38,147 nucleotides of DNA from Patescibacteria group bacterium UBA4664 (GTDB lineage Bacteria > Patescibacteriota > Saccharimonadia > CAILAD01 > BJGX01): contig CALRCL010000005.1 of NCBI GenBank assembly GCA_943354575.1, positions 1-38,147 on the forward strand, in the 5' to 3' direction. The position numbers and the translations under genes are program-made. Below the pieces are notes generated by a model. That model made no database searches, was not told the origin of the DNA, and worked only from the letters and a program-made list of their open reading frames with translations. Within the stretch, counting starts at the first letter, position 1, and the number at the start of each line of letters is the position of its first letter. Positions 14,818 through 23,081 of this stretch are shown here, piece after piece.

Positions 14818-15861
14818 TTAAAGATCGGCTTTTTTGGGTAGCTTTAGCTCGATATTGCCTTCGAGCTGTTTGTCGGGGGTATCGTCGATGCAAGCTTCGA
14901 GCTCTTTTTTGATTAAACCCTTGTCGATGTCTTGGCCAATAAAAACAATTTCTGTGAGGGGCTTTTGGTCCCAGTTTTCCCAAACTATCTCGGGCCGTAC
15001 GCCAACGAGCTGAAATATATACTTGCGACTATGGCCCTTCAGGCCGAAGTCGATAATGCCCTTGGCTCGGTAAACATTAGTGGGCAACTTGCGGTTAACA
15101 AAATCCTGAAACTTCATAGGGTGTAAGGGCTCGGGGCTGGTCCAAGAATAACTAGTGTATTTTTCGTGTAGATGATCGGAATGGTCGATGGGGTGATTGT
15201 CGTGGTCGTCAATGCTTGCATCATTACTGGGCAGGGCGCGCGATTTGTAGAGGTCTTGGTCGAGTAGTAGCCTAATATCGATTCGGCCTTTGGTCGACTC
15301 TAACACTCTGACTCTGGGGTTGAAGCTAGTTATCATTTGGCGGATGTCTTGGATTTTGTCTGGCTTTACGAGGTCGACTTTATTGATTACCACAAAATCA
15401 CAAAACAAAATTTGGTCGCGGGCGATATCGTGCTCGGAAGCGTTTTTTTCGATATTCTCGGCATCGATGACAGTCACGATACCATCTAGCCTGACCTTTT
15501 GGCCTAGGGTTGTACGCAGGGTCAGAGCCAAGTCGCGTGGCTCCGCTAAACCCGAAGCCTCGATAATAATATAATCGATGTTGCTGCCCTTAAAAACAAA
15601 CTGGTCGATGGCTTCCTGGAGGTCGAGTGTCTTGAGACTGCAGCAAATACAGCCACTGGTCAGCTCGAGCTGCTTGTCGCTTTGGCTTTTGATTAATTTG
15701 CTATCGATATTGATATCGCCGAAGTCATTGACCACAACACCGATGTTCATCCCTTCGTTGTGAGTCAGGATATAATTGAGCATGGTTGTTTTGCCGGACC
15801 CTAAGAAGCCCTGCAAAACGGTGATTGGTATCTTATTGAATTCTATTTTTGGTTTAGTCAT
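14818..15861 (-). CDS. COG0523 (CobW/ZNG1-type) GTP-dependent metallochaperone
   Basis: From the ATG at 15861 the product has 347 residues. The G domain shows Walker A GFLGSGKTT, the metal-binding GCICCS (CxCC) that defines the family, a Walker B-like IIIEASGLAEP, and the base-specifying INKVD. A His/Asp-rich loop (DDHDNHPIDHSDHLHEKY) at about residues 220-240 is typical of zinc-handling members. The C-terminal CobW domain follows. Family members hand Zn or another metal to client enzymes, often under metal limitation. An upstream in-frame start at 15897 is rejected because the -10 box lies between it and 15861. No Zur box was recognised. Confidence 0.88.
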   Translation of the reverse strand: MTKPKIEFNKIPITVLQGFLGSGKTTMLNYILTHNEGMNIGVVVNDFGDINIDSKLIKSQSDKQLELTSGCICCSLKTLDLQEAIDQFVFKGSNIDYIIIEASGLAEPRDLALTLRTTLGQKVRLDGIVTVIDAENIEKNASEHDIARDQILFCDFVVINKVDLVKPDKIQDIRQMITSFNPRVRVLESTKGRIDIRLLLDQDLYKSRALPSNDASIDDHDNHPIDHSDHLHEKYTSYSWTSPEPLHPMKFQDFVNRKLPTNVYRAKGIIDFGLKGHSRKYIFQLVGVRPEIVWENWDQKPLTEIVFIGQDIDKGLIKKELEACIDDTPDKQLEGNIELKLPKKADL

Positions 15862-15867
15862 ATGGTG

Positions 15868-15883
15868 TATACTTAGAATTATA
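15868..15883. promoter_or_regulatory. Back-to-back -10 boxes of a compact divergent promoter
   Basis: Only 34 bp separate the start codons at 15861 (minus) and 15896 (plus). The plus-strand TATACT (15868-15873) and the minus-strand TATAAT (15883-15878) lie within 16 bp of each other, each on the far side of the other's transcription start. Two polymerases could hardly bind at once. Confidence 0.6.
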
Positions 15884-15895
15884 CAGGAGGCAACC

Positions 15896-16630
15896 ATGAA
15901 ACTAAAATTTATTCACAAAGAAAAAATAGCCCGCGATAGCTGGGAGCTGATGTTTGAAAAGCCCGACGGCTTTGTTTATGAACCAGGCCAGTATCTAGAG
16001 ATCAATCTTAAACACCCCAAAGTCGATTCGCGAGGTATTAAGCGTTGGTTTACAATGTCGAGCTCACCGACAGAAGGCGACATAATACTAACTACGCGCT
16101 TTGTCGATAAGCACTCGAGCTTCAAGCAGGCATTGATTGATTTGGAGCCGGCTGATGAGGTAGAAGCGATTGGGCCGCAGGGCAATTTTTTGTTGCCAAG
16201 CGACACCGATAAGCCGATTGTTTGGATAGCAGGTGGAATTGGTATTACTCCGTTTAGGTCGCAGCTAAAATTTTTGTTAGACAACCAACAGATCGATCGC
16301 GATATTACACTGATATATTCTAACCGTACCGAGCAAGATATATGCTTTGGCGATTTGTGGTCGAGTGCAGTCAAGCAAATGCCGAAGTTTAATTTGGTGA
16401 TGACACTGGTTGATGATATTCCAAAAGACTGGACCGGCGAAACAGGGCTGGTAGATGAAGCGATGATAATGCGAGCATCCAAAATGGTTGCTGGTAAACA
16501 ATTTTATATTTCTGGCCCCGAACCAATGGTCGAGGCCTTTGCTCCGAAGCTCGTTGCGATGGGCGTAGTTAAAGCAGATATCAAACAAGACTGGTTCCCG
16601 AATTATACCGATGAGTTTTTTAAGATCTAG
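15896..16630 (+). CDS. FNR-type FAD/NAD(P)H oxidoreductase
   Basis: The ATG at 15896 has AGGAGG 5 nt upstream (15885-15890) and gives 244 residues; the longer in-frame ORF from 15776 runs across the divergent gene and is rejected. The FAD domain has RWFTMSSSP, the flavin-binding RxYS-like motif. The nucleotide domain has AGGIGITPFRS and the C-terminal FYISGPEPMVEAF. No ferredoxin or heme domain is fused, so it should pass electrons between NAD(P)H and a separate small carrier. Its pairing with the metallochaperone gene suggests joint expression under redox or metal stress, which is inference. Confidence 0.88.
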   Translation: MKLKFIHKEKIARDSWELMFEKPDGFVYEPGQYLEINLKHPKVDSRGIKRWFTMSSSPTEGDIILTTRFVDKHSSFKQALIDLEPADEVEAIGPQGNFLLPSDTDKPIVWIAGGIGITPFRSQLKFLLDNQQIDRDITLIYSNRTEQDICFGDLWSSAVKQMPKFNLVMTLVDDIPKDWTGETGLVDEAMIMRASKMVAGKQFYISGPEPMVEAFAPKLVAMGVVKADIKQDWFPNYTDEFFKI

Positions 16631-16658
16631 CAGCTGCTAGATACGATAGTGCTTATGT

Positions 16659-16664
16659 TATAAT
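16659..16664 (+). promoter_or_regulatory. -10 box of a leaderless transcript with a GTG start (histidine kinase)
   Basis: TATAAT ends exactly 7 nt before the GTG at 16672. There is no ribosome binding site. This fixes the GTG as the likely start and the first base of the transcript. Confidence 0.65.
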
Positions 16665-16671
16665 TTTATTA

Positions 16672-18330
16672 GTGAAAAACTCAAAATCGCATAAATATAC
16701 TTACATCCAGCTAACCACAGTGACTACTGTCTTGCACTTGTTGGCAGGTTTATTCGTGGCCTCATTATATTTGTTTGAAATACAGACCTCCAACAATAAT
16801 CTGCTTAGTTATATTTTGGGTGGGCTGATCATTGTCGGACTAATATATAATTTGGCTTTTGCCAAGATTCTATCTAAGCGGCTTGAAACTTTCTCAAAAT
16901 ATTTGCAGCTACTTTTTGTGTTGGTCGAGCTACTCGCAATAGTTTATTTTACGGGCGGAATCTCGTCTATCTGGTACCCAGTGCTGTTAATTATGATTAT
17001 TGCTTGCTCGGTGCTGGGCTTTGGGGCTTTTTTTGCCAATGTAGCGCTAATAACGAGCGTATACGTCGGCAGCATAGTGCTTAGCCTGGCGCAAGGGCAG
17101 AGCTTGACGCAAAATTTTAATTTGTTTCCTGCTACTGTTGCTTGTTTGGTCATCTCGGCTGTCGTGGCCTATGCTAGCGACCTCTACGCCAAGGGCAATA
17201 AATCGCTTAAGCAAGCCTCCACTAGCCTCGACGAGGCTAATATATCGGAGCGTTTGATTTTGGGCTCAATCGCTGATGCCCTAATAGGCATCGATACAGC
17301 AGGCAAAATTATTTTGATGAACGAGGCGGCTCAGGCACTGACTGGGTGGGACATGCACGATGCACTTAATTTTAACTGCAGTCAGGTATTGAAGCTGAAA
17401 GGTGCCGACGACAAAGATCTTTCTGGTGCCGACGACCCGTTTTTGATGGTTTTGCACACTATGGAGCCTGTACGGTCTTCTCGTTACCACTTGCTTACGA
17501 AAGATAATCAGCGCCGAGACCTATCGGTGTCGATTGCACCTACCTTCAATAGTGCGGCCGAAATTAGCGGTGCCGTGGCGGTTATTGTAGACATCTCTGA
17601 GCAAAAAGCACTTGAGAGGCAAAAGGAAGAATTCGTATCGACTGCCAGCCATGAAATGCGTACCCCGGTAGCGGCGATTGAAGGTTATATTGCGATGGCT
17701 ACAAACCCGAAGCTGGCTCAGATAGACGATAAGGCTCGCGGATTTTTAGATAAAGCCCACGGCTCGTCAGTGCACCTCGGTAAGCTTTTCCAAGACCTCC
17801 TGAGTGTAAGCAAAATCGAAGACAAGGATTTGGCAGAAACCAAGGTGGTTGTTAATCTCAGCGATTTGGTACTAAAGATTGCTTCCGATATGCAAATTAT
17901 TGCCACTAACAAGGGCTTGCAGCTGACCACTCACATCGGTGGAGCAGGTATCAAGAACCAAACAGTGATCGCACCGACATACAATGTATTGGTGGATCCC
18001 GAAAAGATATCTGAGGTCGTGACGAATTTAGTCGACAATGCCATAAAGTACACTGCCCAGGGTAGCGTTGATATTGAAATCGAAGGCGACAAAGAGTCTG
18101 TCACGGTACGAGTCCGCGATACTGGCATCGGGATATCTTCTCAGGAGCAAAAGCACCTCTTTGAGAAGTTTTATCGAGTCAATAATACCATGACCCGTGA
18201 GCACTCTGGCACTGGCTTAGGGCTGTATATTGCCCGCAATCTAGTCGAGCTCTACGGTGGGCAAATATGGGTTGACTCCGTGCTGGGTAGGGGCTCAACT
18301 TTTGCTTTTAAATTGCCCCTAGCAAAATAA
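16672..18330 (+). CDS. Membrane sensor histidine kinase with PAS domain
   Basis: The product has 552 residues. Residues about 15-170 contain six hydrophobic segments with short loops, so sensing is probably within the membrane. A PAS domain follows at about 190-310 (ILGSIADALIGIDTAGKIILMNEAAQALTGW). The HisKA domain has the phospho-acceptor histidine in STASHEMRTPVA, and the catalytic domain shows the N box NLVDNAIKYT, G1 DTGIGIS and G2 GTGLGLYIARNLV. All key residues are present. The likely partner is the response regulator 54 nt downstream, which has its own possible promoter. Confidence 0.92.
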   Translation: MKNSKSHKYTYIQLTTVTTVLHLLAGLFVASLYLFEIQTSNNNLLSYILGGLIIVGLIYNLAFAKILSKRLETFSKYLQLLFVLVELLAIVYFTGGISSIWYPVLLIMIIACSVLGFGAFFANVALITSVYVGSIVLSLAQGQSLTQNFNLFPATVACLVISAVVAYASDLYAKGNKSLKQASTSLDEANISERLILGSIADALIGIDTAGKIILMNEAAQALTGWDMHDALNFNCSQVLKLKGADDKDLSGADDPFLMVLHTMEPVRSSRYHLLTKDNQRRDLSVSIAPTFNSAAEISGAVAVIVDISEQKALERQKEEFVSTASHEMRTPVAAIEGYIAMATNPKLAQIDDKARGFLDKAHGSSVHLGKLFQDLLSVSKIEDKDLAETKVVVNLSDLVLKIASDMQIIATNKGLQLTTHIGGAGIKNQTVIAPTYNVLVDPEKISEVVTNLVDNAIKYTAQGSVDIEIEGDKESVTVRVRDTGIGISSQEQKHLFEKFYRVNNTMTREHSGTGLGLYIARNLVELYGGQIWVDSVLGRGSTFAFKLPLAK

Positions 18331-18333
18331 TAG

Positions 18334-18363
18334 TTGCATTATGAGCATAAAAAGTATTAAAAT
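18334..18363 (+). promoter_or_regulatory. Possible promoter of the response regulator gene
   Basis: TTGCAT (18334-18339) and TAAAAT (18358-18363) are 18 bp apart, giving a leader of about 15 nt that contains GAGGGA before the ATG at 18385. Cotranscription with the kinase is equally possible. Confidence 0.35.
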
Positions 18364-18384
18364 AGATTTAAGAAACGAGGGAAG

Positions 18385-18882
18385 ATGCCAAAAGTATTAC
18401 TAGTTGAAGATGATATTAGCCTAAGAGATGTATATTTTGCTCGCCTGCAGGCTGAAGGCTATGAGCTTTCGGTAGCCGGCAATGGCGAGGAGGCACTAGC
18501 TATGGCCGTTAAGGTTCGGCCTGATTTGATAATACTCGATGTAATGATGCCAAGAATATCTGGCTTTGATGTGTTGGATATTATCAGAACTACACCAGAA
18601 ATTGCTCATACCAAAGTGATCATGATGACCGCTCTGGGTAGTGCTGCCGATAAGGAACGAGGTGAGAAGCTAGGAGTCGATAAGTACCTTGTAAAATCTC
18701 AGGTGACACTTGAGGACGTAGTTACGAACATCAAGAAAGTACTCGACACCCCAACCTCTACAGCTAGCGAGCCAGTGGTAGGTCAGCCGCAGCCCGCACC
18801 CGGAGTAGTCCCTGGAGCCGCTGCTATCGACCCGAAGGCCGATGGCACAGCTACTACGCCGCCTGCTAATCCGACGGTATAA
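18385..18882 (+). CDS. Single-domain response regulator with Pro/Ala-rich tail
   Basis: The product has 165 residues. The first 120 form a receiver domain: acidic pair in VEDD, phospho-acceptor Asp in LDVMMP, the conserved Thr in MMTALG and Lys in YLVKS. The remaining 45 residues are a low-complexity tail rich in Pro, Ala and Thr, and there is no DNA-binding or enzymatic output domain. It would therefore act by protein-protein contact, like CheY or Spo0F. Its place after the PAS kinase makes that kinase the probable phosphodonor. Confidence 0.88.
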   Translation: MPKVLLVEDDISLRDVYFARLQAEGYELSVAGNGEEALAMAVKVRPDLIILDVMMPRISGFDVLDIIRTTPEIAHTKVIMMTALGSAADKERGEKLGVDKYLVKSQVTLEDVVTNIKKVLDTPTSTASEPVVGQPQPAPGVVPGAAAIDPKADGTATTPPANPTV

Positions 18883-18927
18883 TCGATAAATAACCATTAG
18901 TTATTGAGCGAATCTGGCATTATGAGA

Positions 18928-18933
18928 TATAAT
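18928..18933 (+). promoter_or_regulatory. -10 box of the aspS-pth core operon, leaderless
   Basis: TATAAT ends 7 nt before the ATG at 18941. A TTGAGC at 18904-18909 lies 18 bp upstream and could serve as a partial -35 box. No ribosome binding site is present. Confidence 0.7.
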
Positions 18934-18940
18934 TGTATTT

Positions 18941-20347
18941 ATGAAAAATAGAACCATGATAAATCAGCTCGCTAACTTTGTTGGCGAGGACAAAACAATA
19001 GTCGGTTGGGTCCATATTAGACGCGACCACGGCAAGCTGGCTTTTTTTGAAATACGCGACGCCTCAGCATTAGTGCAGGCTGTCTATTTTCGAAAAGGCC
19101 AAGAGCTAGACGAAACAATCAGTGATTTGCGAAGCGAGTACGTGGTTGAGATGACCGGGACAGTTAAGGCTCGTCCTGAAAAGATGATTAATCCCGATCA
19201 TCCAACAGGGTCAATCGAGTTTGAAATCAAAGATCTAGTGGTATTAAGTAAGGCCGACACACCTCCGTTTGAAATTACCGACTCTAAGTCGAGGGTGCAC
19301 GAAGATATTCGAATGCGCTACCGCTACCTTGATTTGCGCCGTGCTGAAATGCAATCTAATATTCGTTTTCGGCACAAGTTTATTAAGGCCATTCGCAACT
19401 ATATGGACGATGCTGGCTTTGTGGAGATCGAAACCCCGATACTTACCAAATCGTCGCCCGAGGGTGCCCGAGACTTTCTGGTGCCCTCCAGGCTAAGCAA
19501 GGGCAAGTTTTATGCTTTGCCGCAAGCCCCGCAGCAATTTAAACAGCTACTGATGATTGCTGGCTTTGAAAAATATTACCAAATTGCGCGTTGCTTCAGA
19601 GATGAGGACCAGCGTGGTGACAGGCAGCCCGAATTTACCCAACTCGATATGGAAATGAGCTTCATGAGCCAAGAGGAAATATTGGATTTTAATGAGCAAA
19701 TGTTCAAGGAGATTATTTCTGAATTATTGCCCAGCAAGAAACTACCTACAAAATTTGAAGTTATAACTTATGCTGAATCTCTAAAAAAATATGGTACCGA
19801 TAAGCCAGACATTAGAGCCAACAAGGAAGATCCTGACGAAATGGCTTTTTGCTGGATTGTAGACTTTCCGGTTTTCGAGAAGACTGCCGAGGGGCATGTT
19901 ACCTTTGCCCACAACCCCTTTGCAAAACCGCTCGATGAGGATTTGAATTTATTAAACTCTGAGAATGTCGAAGACTTGTTAAAAATGCGTGCTCATTGTT
20001 ATGACTTGGTCTTAAACGGAGTCGAAATAAGTAGTGGTAGCTTACGCATCAGCGACCCTAACGTGCAGAAGGCTATTTTTGAACGGTTCGGCCTGAGCCA
20101 GGCAGAAGTAGACCTAAGATTTGGTGATTTCTTGGAAGCTTTTAAATATGGTGTGCCTCCGCATGGCGGATTTGCTCCGGGCCTCGATAGGCTGATAACC
20201 GAACTGCTCGGCGAGAGCTCAATCAGAGAAGTTATTGCATTCCCAAAAACTGGTGACGCCAGAGATTTGATGTTTAAAAGTCCTTCTGAGATAATGCCCG
20301 AACAACTCGCCGATCTTGGTGTAAGTATCAAAAAGCAAAAGGAGTAA
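18941..20347 (+). CDS. aspS: Aspartyl-tRNA synthetase lacking the GAD insertion domain
   Basis: This class II synthetase has 468 residues, about 120 fewer than usual bacterial AspRS. The N-terminal OB fold has VGWVHIRRDHGKLAFFEIRD. Motif 2 is seen in FRDEDQRGDRQPEFTQLD and motif 3 in GGFAPGLDRL. The stretch KYGTDKPDIR continues after only a few residues into FCWIVDFPVFE; in typical bacterial enzymes the GAD domain lies between them, so it is missing cleanly. The expected HHPF is HNPF here. The core enzyme should still charge tRNA-Asp; discrimination against tRNA-Asn cannot be judged. It is the first gene of a seven-gene operon. Confidence 0.92.
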   Translation: MKNRTMINQLANFVGEDKTIVGWVHIRRDHGKLAFFEIRDASALVQAVYFRKGQELDETISDLRSEYVVEMTGTVKARPEKMINPDHPTGSIEFEIKDLVVLSKADTPPFEITDSKSRVHEDIRMRYRYLDLRRAEMQSNIRFRHKFIKAIRNYMDDAGFVEIETPILTKSSPEGARDFLVPSRLSKGKFYALPQAPQQFKQLLMIAGFEKYYQIARCFRDEDQRGDRQPEFTQLDMEMSFMSQEEILDFNEQMFKEIISELLPSKKLPTKFEVITYAESLKKYGTDKPDIRANKEDPDEMAFCWIVDFPVFEKTAEGHVTFAHNPFAKPLDEDLNLLNSENVEDLLKMRAHCYDLVLNGVEISSGSLRISDPNVQKAIFERFGLSQAEVDLRFGDFLEAFKYGVPPHGGFAPGLDRLITELLGESSIREVIAFPKTGDARDLMFKSPSEIMPEQLADLGVSIKKQKE

Positions 20348-20351
20348 AGCG

Positions 20352-21011
20352 GTGGTTTTCGTTTTGGAACTCGAAAACTTTCAAGGCCCGTTTGATGTAC
20401 TGCTAGAACTACTTGGCAAACGCCAGCTCGATATCACCGATGTGTCGCTCGGTGAGGTTACTGCAGAGTTCTTGGACTATATATCTCAAATCGAGCTCTC
20501 TGTAGATGACATGCATTCATTTTTGTTTGTGGCGGCAAAGCTAGCCCTAGACAAAAGCCAGCTGGTTTTGCGGATCACACCAGAGCAAGATGAGGCTGAA
20601 ATCAATATCGCAGAGTCGCTCAGGGGCTACCAGCAGATAAAAAGCTTGGCGCTGGGCTTGGCGACTAGATCCAAGAGGCCTCTCTATAGCAATGTGTCTC
20701 GAGCTCCAAAGCGTAGTCGCACATTGATTGTGAGTAGAACCGAGCTAGATATTGTATTCAAGGGACTGATGAATTATTACCAAAAGCTACCCAAAACTAA
20801 AAATATCAAATCCGATAAACTCAGCGTTGAGAGTTTCAAGCGCCAGTTCTATGATCACATATCCAACATGCAGGAGTTTTCGGCTCAAAGCGTCATGGCT
20901 AAATCTTCGACCAGACATGAAGCGATTGTTTATTTTTTGACCCTACTGGAGCTTCTTAAGCAAGGCCGAATAAGTAATAGCAACCAAAAGTTTTTGCTGG
21001 AGGTTGTATAG
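20352..21011 (+). CDS. scpA: Segregation and condensation protein A (kleisin)
   Basis: The 219-residue product starts at a GTG 7 nt after GGAG and 4 nt after the aspS stop. The kleisin N-terminus is clear (LENFQGPFDVLLELLGKRQLDITDVSLGEVTAEFLDYI), as is the SFLFVAAKLALDKSQLVL helix. The C-terminal winged helix ends in YFLTLLELLKQGRI. ScpA bridges the two SMC heads and, with ScpB, forms the bacterial condensin. The smc gene is not in the window. The protein is slightly shorter than typical ScpA (about 240-260), mainly in the middle linker. Confidence 0.92.
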   Translation: MVFVLELENFQGPFDVLLELLGKRQLDITDVSLGEVTAEFLDYISQIELSVDDMHSFLFVAAKLALDKSQLVLRITPEQDEAEINIAESLRGYQQIKSLALGLATRSKRPLYSNVSRAPKRSRTLIVSRTELDIVFKGLMNYYQKLPKTKNIKSDKLSVESFKRQFYDHISNMQEFSAQSVMAKSSTRHEAIVYFLTLLELLKQGRISNSNQKFLLEVV

Positions 21012-21013
21012 CT

Positions 21014-21493
21014 ATGGACCACCAAGCAAAACTCGTGTCGTTGCTGTTTTACTCAGCAGAGCCAATCGGTATAGGGCAAATCTTAAAAACTTTTGGAATT
21101 AGTAAAAACGAGCTTGAAAAACTTAAAGATTCTGCCAATAAATCTCTAGAAGCTGTGGGCTTGATGCTTATTAGCGATAGCGACACCATGCAACTAACCG
21201 TGCAGAGCGGCTACTCTGCGCTAATTGAAGAGTTTTATAAGACCACTCCACAAGAATTATCTCAGCCGGCACTTGAGGTCTTGAGCATCATTGCCTACAA
21301 GCAGCCGATTGGTAAAAGTGATATTGATGAAATTCGGGGTGTCTCTAGCGAGCAGTCGCTGCGGAATCTCTTAAACAAGTCTTTAATAAAAAAAGTTACT
21401 AAGGCCACTCAAATCAAGTTTGTTACAACGGCCGAATTTATGAAGGTAGTGGGTATCAGCTCGATTAATCAGCTAGAGGATAATAATGAATAG
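21014..21493 (+). CDS. scpB: Segregation and condensation protein B
   Basis: The 159-residue product has two winged-helix domains. The signature PALEVLSIIAYKQPIGKSDIDEIRGVSSEQSLRNLL is present in the second. TGGAGG lies 10 nt before the ATG, and only 2 nt separate it from the scpA stop. ScpB dimers bind the ScpA linker and stabilise the SMC-ScpA ring. The 3' end overlaps rluB by 8 nt. Confidence 0.92.
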   Translation: MDHQAKLVSLLFYSAEPIGIGQILKTFGISKNELEKLKDSANKSLEAVGLMLISDSDTMQLTVQSGYSALIEEFYKTTPQELSQPALEVLSIIAYKQPIGKSDIDEIRGVSSEQSLRNLLNKSLIKKVTKATQIKFVTTAEFMKVVGISSINQLEDNNE

Positions 21494-22175
21494 CCTCAAC
21501 CCAAGACTAAACAAGTACCTTGTCGGTGTTGGTTTGGCTGAGAGCAGACGCAAGGCCGACGAGATAATTACGGCCGGTAGAGTTAGTATTAATGGTGTCG
21601 CCGAAACAAATCTTGCTACCAGAGTTATGGACACAGACCTAGTTGAGCTCGATGGCCAAAGTGGCAAAAAACGCAAAGACATTTATATCGCCTACAACAA
21701 ACCTAGGGGCTTGGTTTGCTCGCATATCAAACAGGGGAGTTCTAAAACAATTTTTGAAGAATTACCGATTGCATTTGCGAATCTAAAGATCGCCGGCCGA
21801 CTCGACAAAGATAGTGAAGGGCTGATGATACTCAGCTCAGATGGAGATTTTATTAACAAGATCACCCACCCCAGTAGCAGAAAAGATAAAACCTATCTGG
21901 TGTACACCAAGCAAGATATTGCCCAGACGATAGTTGAAAAACTAAATGCCGGGGTAAAGCTGGTCGATGGAGTAAGTAAATTAAAAACTACAATCATAGG
22001 CAAGAACGCTACCAAGGTCATAATTAGTGAGGGGCGTAATCGCCAGATCAGGCGTAGTTTTGAAACGCTCGGCTTAACAGTTATAAAGCTGCAAAGAGTA
22101 AGGATTGGGCTGTACTCGAATCGGCGTTTGGCCCCGAAAGAGTTTGTGTTTATAAAGCCCGAGGACGTTCTGTGA
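21486..22175 (+). CDS. rluB: RluB/RsuA-family pseudouridine synthase
   Basis: The 229-residue product has an N-terminal S4 RNA-binding domain (LNKYLVGVGLAESRRKADEIITAGRV) followed by the pseudouridine synthase domain with catalytic Asp in GRLDKDSEGLMIL and the RNRQIRRSFETLGL block. RluB modifies 23S rRNA in the peptidyl transferase region, while RsuA acts on 16S rRNA. The scpAB-rluB gene order is widespread in bacteria and favours RluB. The ATG overlaps the scpB end by 8 nt with GAGG upstream. Confidence 0.85.
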   Translation: MNSLNPRLNKYLVGVGLAESRRKADEIITAGRVSINGVAETNLATRVMDTDLVELDGQSGKKRKDIYIAYNKPRGLVCSHIKQGSSKTIFEELPIAFANLKIAGRLDKDSEGLMILSSDGDFINKITHPSSRKDKTYLVYTKQDIAQTIVEKLNAGVKLVDGVSKLKTTIIGKNATKVIISEGRNRQIRRSFETLGLTVIKLQRVRIGLYSNRRLAPKEFVFIKPEDVL

Positions 22176-23080
22176 GCCCATTAGTTATTGGTGGCCTGGT
22201 GCTGAGCTTGCTGGTATTAAACGGGGCTAAGATGTTTGGACCACTCTCCGTAGTAACAAACGATAAGGTTAATGCCCAGAGTCTCAACCAGCCTTTCAAA
22301 AAATCCGCTCGCTTAGCTTATCCGACACCAATAGCTAACCCAAAACCAATCAGTGTCGGAGCCTCTTCGGCGATTATTTATGATATGGACTCCGGGGTTA
22401 AGCTTTTTGATAAGGCTGGCGACCAGCGACGCTCGATTGCATCAATCACAAAACTGATGACAGCACTGGTAATTATGGATGCTCATGAGCCCAGCGAGGT
22501 TGTAACCGTCGGAAATATTCCTGAGCTAGGTAACTATGACCAGAAAATTGGTATTACCTGGAGCGAAAAGTTTGAGCTAATCGATATGATGAAGGCTTTG
22601 CTGATATATTCGGCTAATGACGCGGCTAATGCGCTGGCCATCTATGACAGCGGCTCGATTGATGCTTTCGTTAGTAAAATGAATGCCAAAGCGAGCCAGT
22701 GGGGACTTAAAAATAGCAATTTCGTTAATCCGTCGGGCCTAGACCAGGGTGGTGAGTACAGTAGCGCCGATGATGTACTGGCACTGGGTGGGTTGCTTTA
22801 CAAAAACTCGATTTTTAAGACTATTGTCGGTACCTCATCGGATCAGATTTATAGCCTCCAGGGTAAGCCATATAGCCTAGTTACAACCAATAAGCTTTTG
22901 GGGCAATTTGGGGTAGTAGGAATGAAAACTGGCTACACGCTTGTATCTGGAGAGTGCCTCATTACGGTTGCCCAAAGAGACGGCCACAGCATCATGACGG
23001 TGGTCCTTGATAGCCCTGACCGTTTTCAAGAGAGCAAAAGTATGATAGACTGGTCGTTCAATAACTATATTTGGCAATAA
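22172..23080 (+). CDS. dacA: D-alanyl-D-alanine carboxypeptidase (PBP5-like)
   Basis: The 302-residue product starts at a GTG overlapping the rluB stop (GTGA), with GAGGA upstream. An N-terminal hydrophobic segment (residues 3-20) acts as an anchor or signal. The peptidase S11 motifs are all there: SxxK in SITK (about residue 92), SxN in SAND and KTG in MKTGYT (about residue 250). The PBP5 C-terminal beta domain and its amphipathic anchor are absent, so the enzyme is a minimal catalytic domain. It would trim pentapeptide stems in peptidoglycan, tying in with the mraY-ftsQ cluster at the other end. Confidence 0.88.
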   Translation: MSPLVIGGLVLSLLVLNGAKMFGPLSVVTNDKVNAQSLNQPFKKSARLAYPTPIANPKPISVGASSAIIYDMDSGVKLFDKAGDQRRSIASITKLMTALVIMDAHEPSEVVTVGNIPELGNYDQKIGITWSEKFELIDMMKALLIYSANDAANALAIYDSGSIDAFVSKMNAKASQWGLKNSNFVNPSGLDQGGEYSSADDVLALGGLLYKNSIFKTIVGTSSDQIYSLQGKPYSLVTTNKLLGQFGVVGMKTGYTLVSGECLITVAQRDGHSIMTVVLDSPDRFQESKSMIDWSFNNYIWQ

Positions 23081-23081
23081 A

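Noticed and set aside
15776-15895. 40-residue N-terminal extension of the oxidoreductase
   Set aside because: It would run through the metallochaperone gene's start and the promoter; the ATG at 15896 has AGGAGG and matches the family's usual start.
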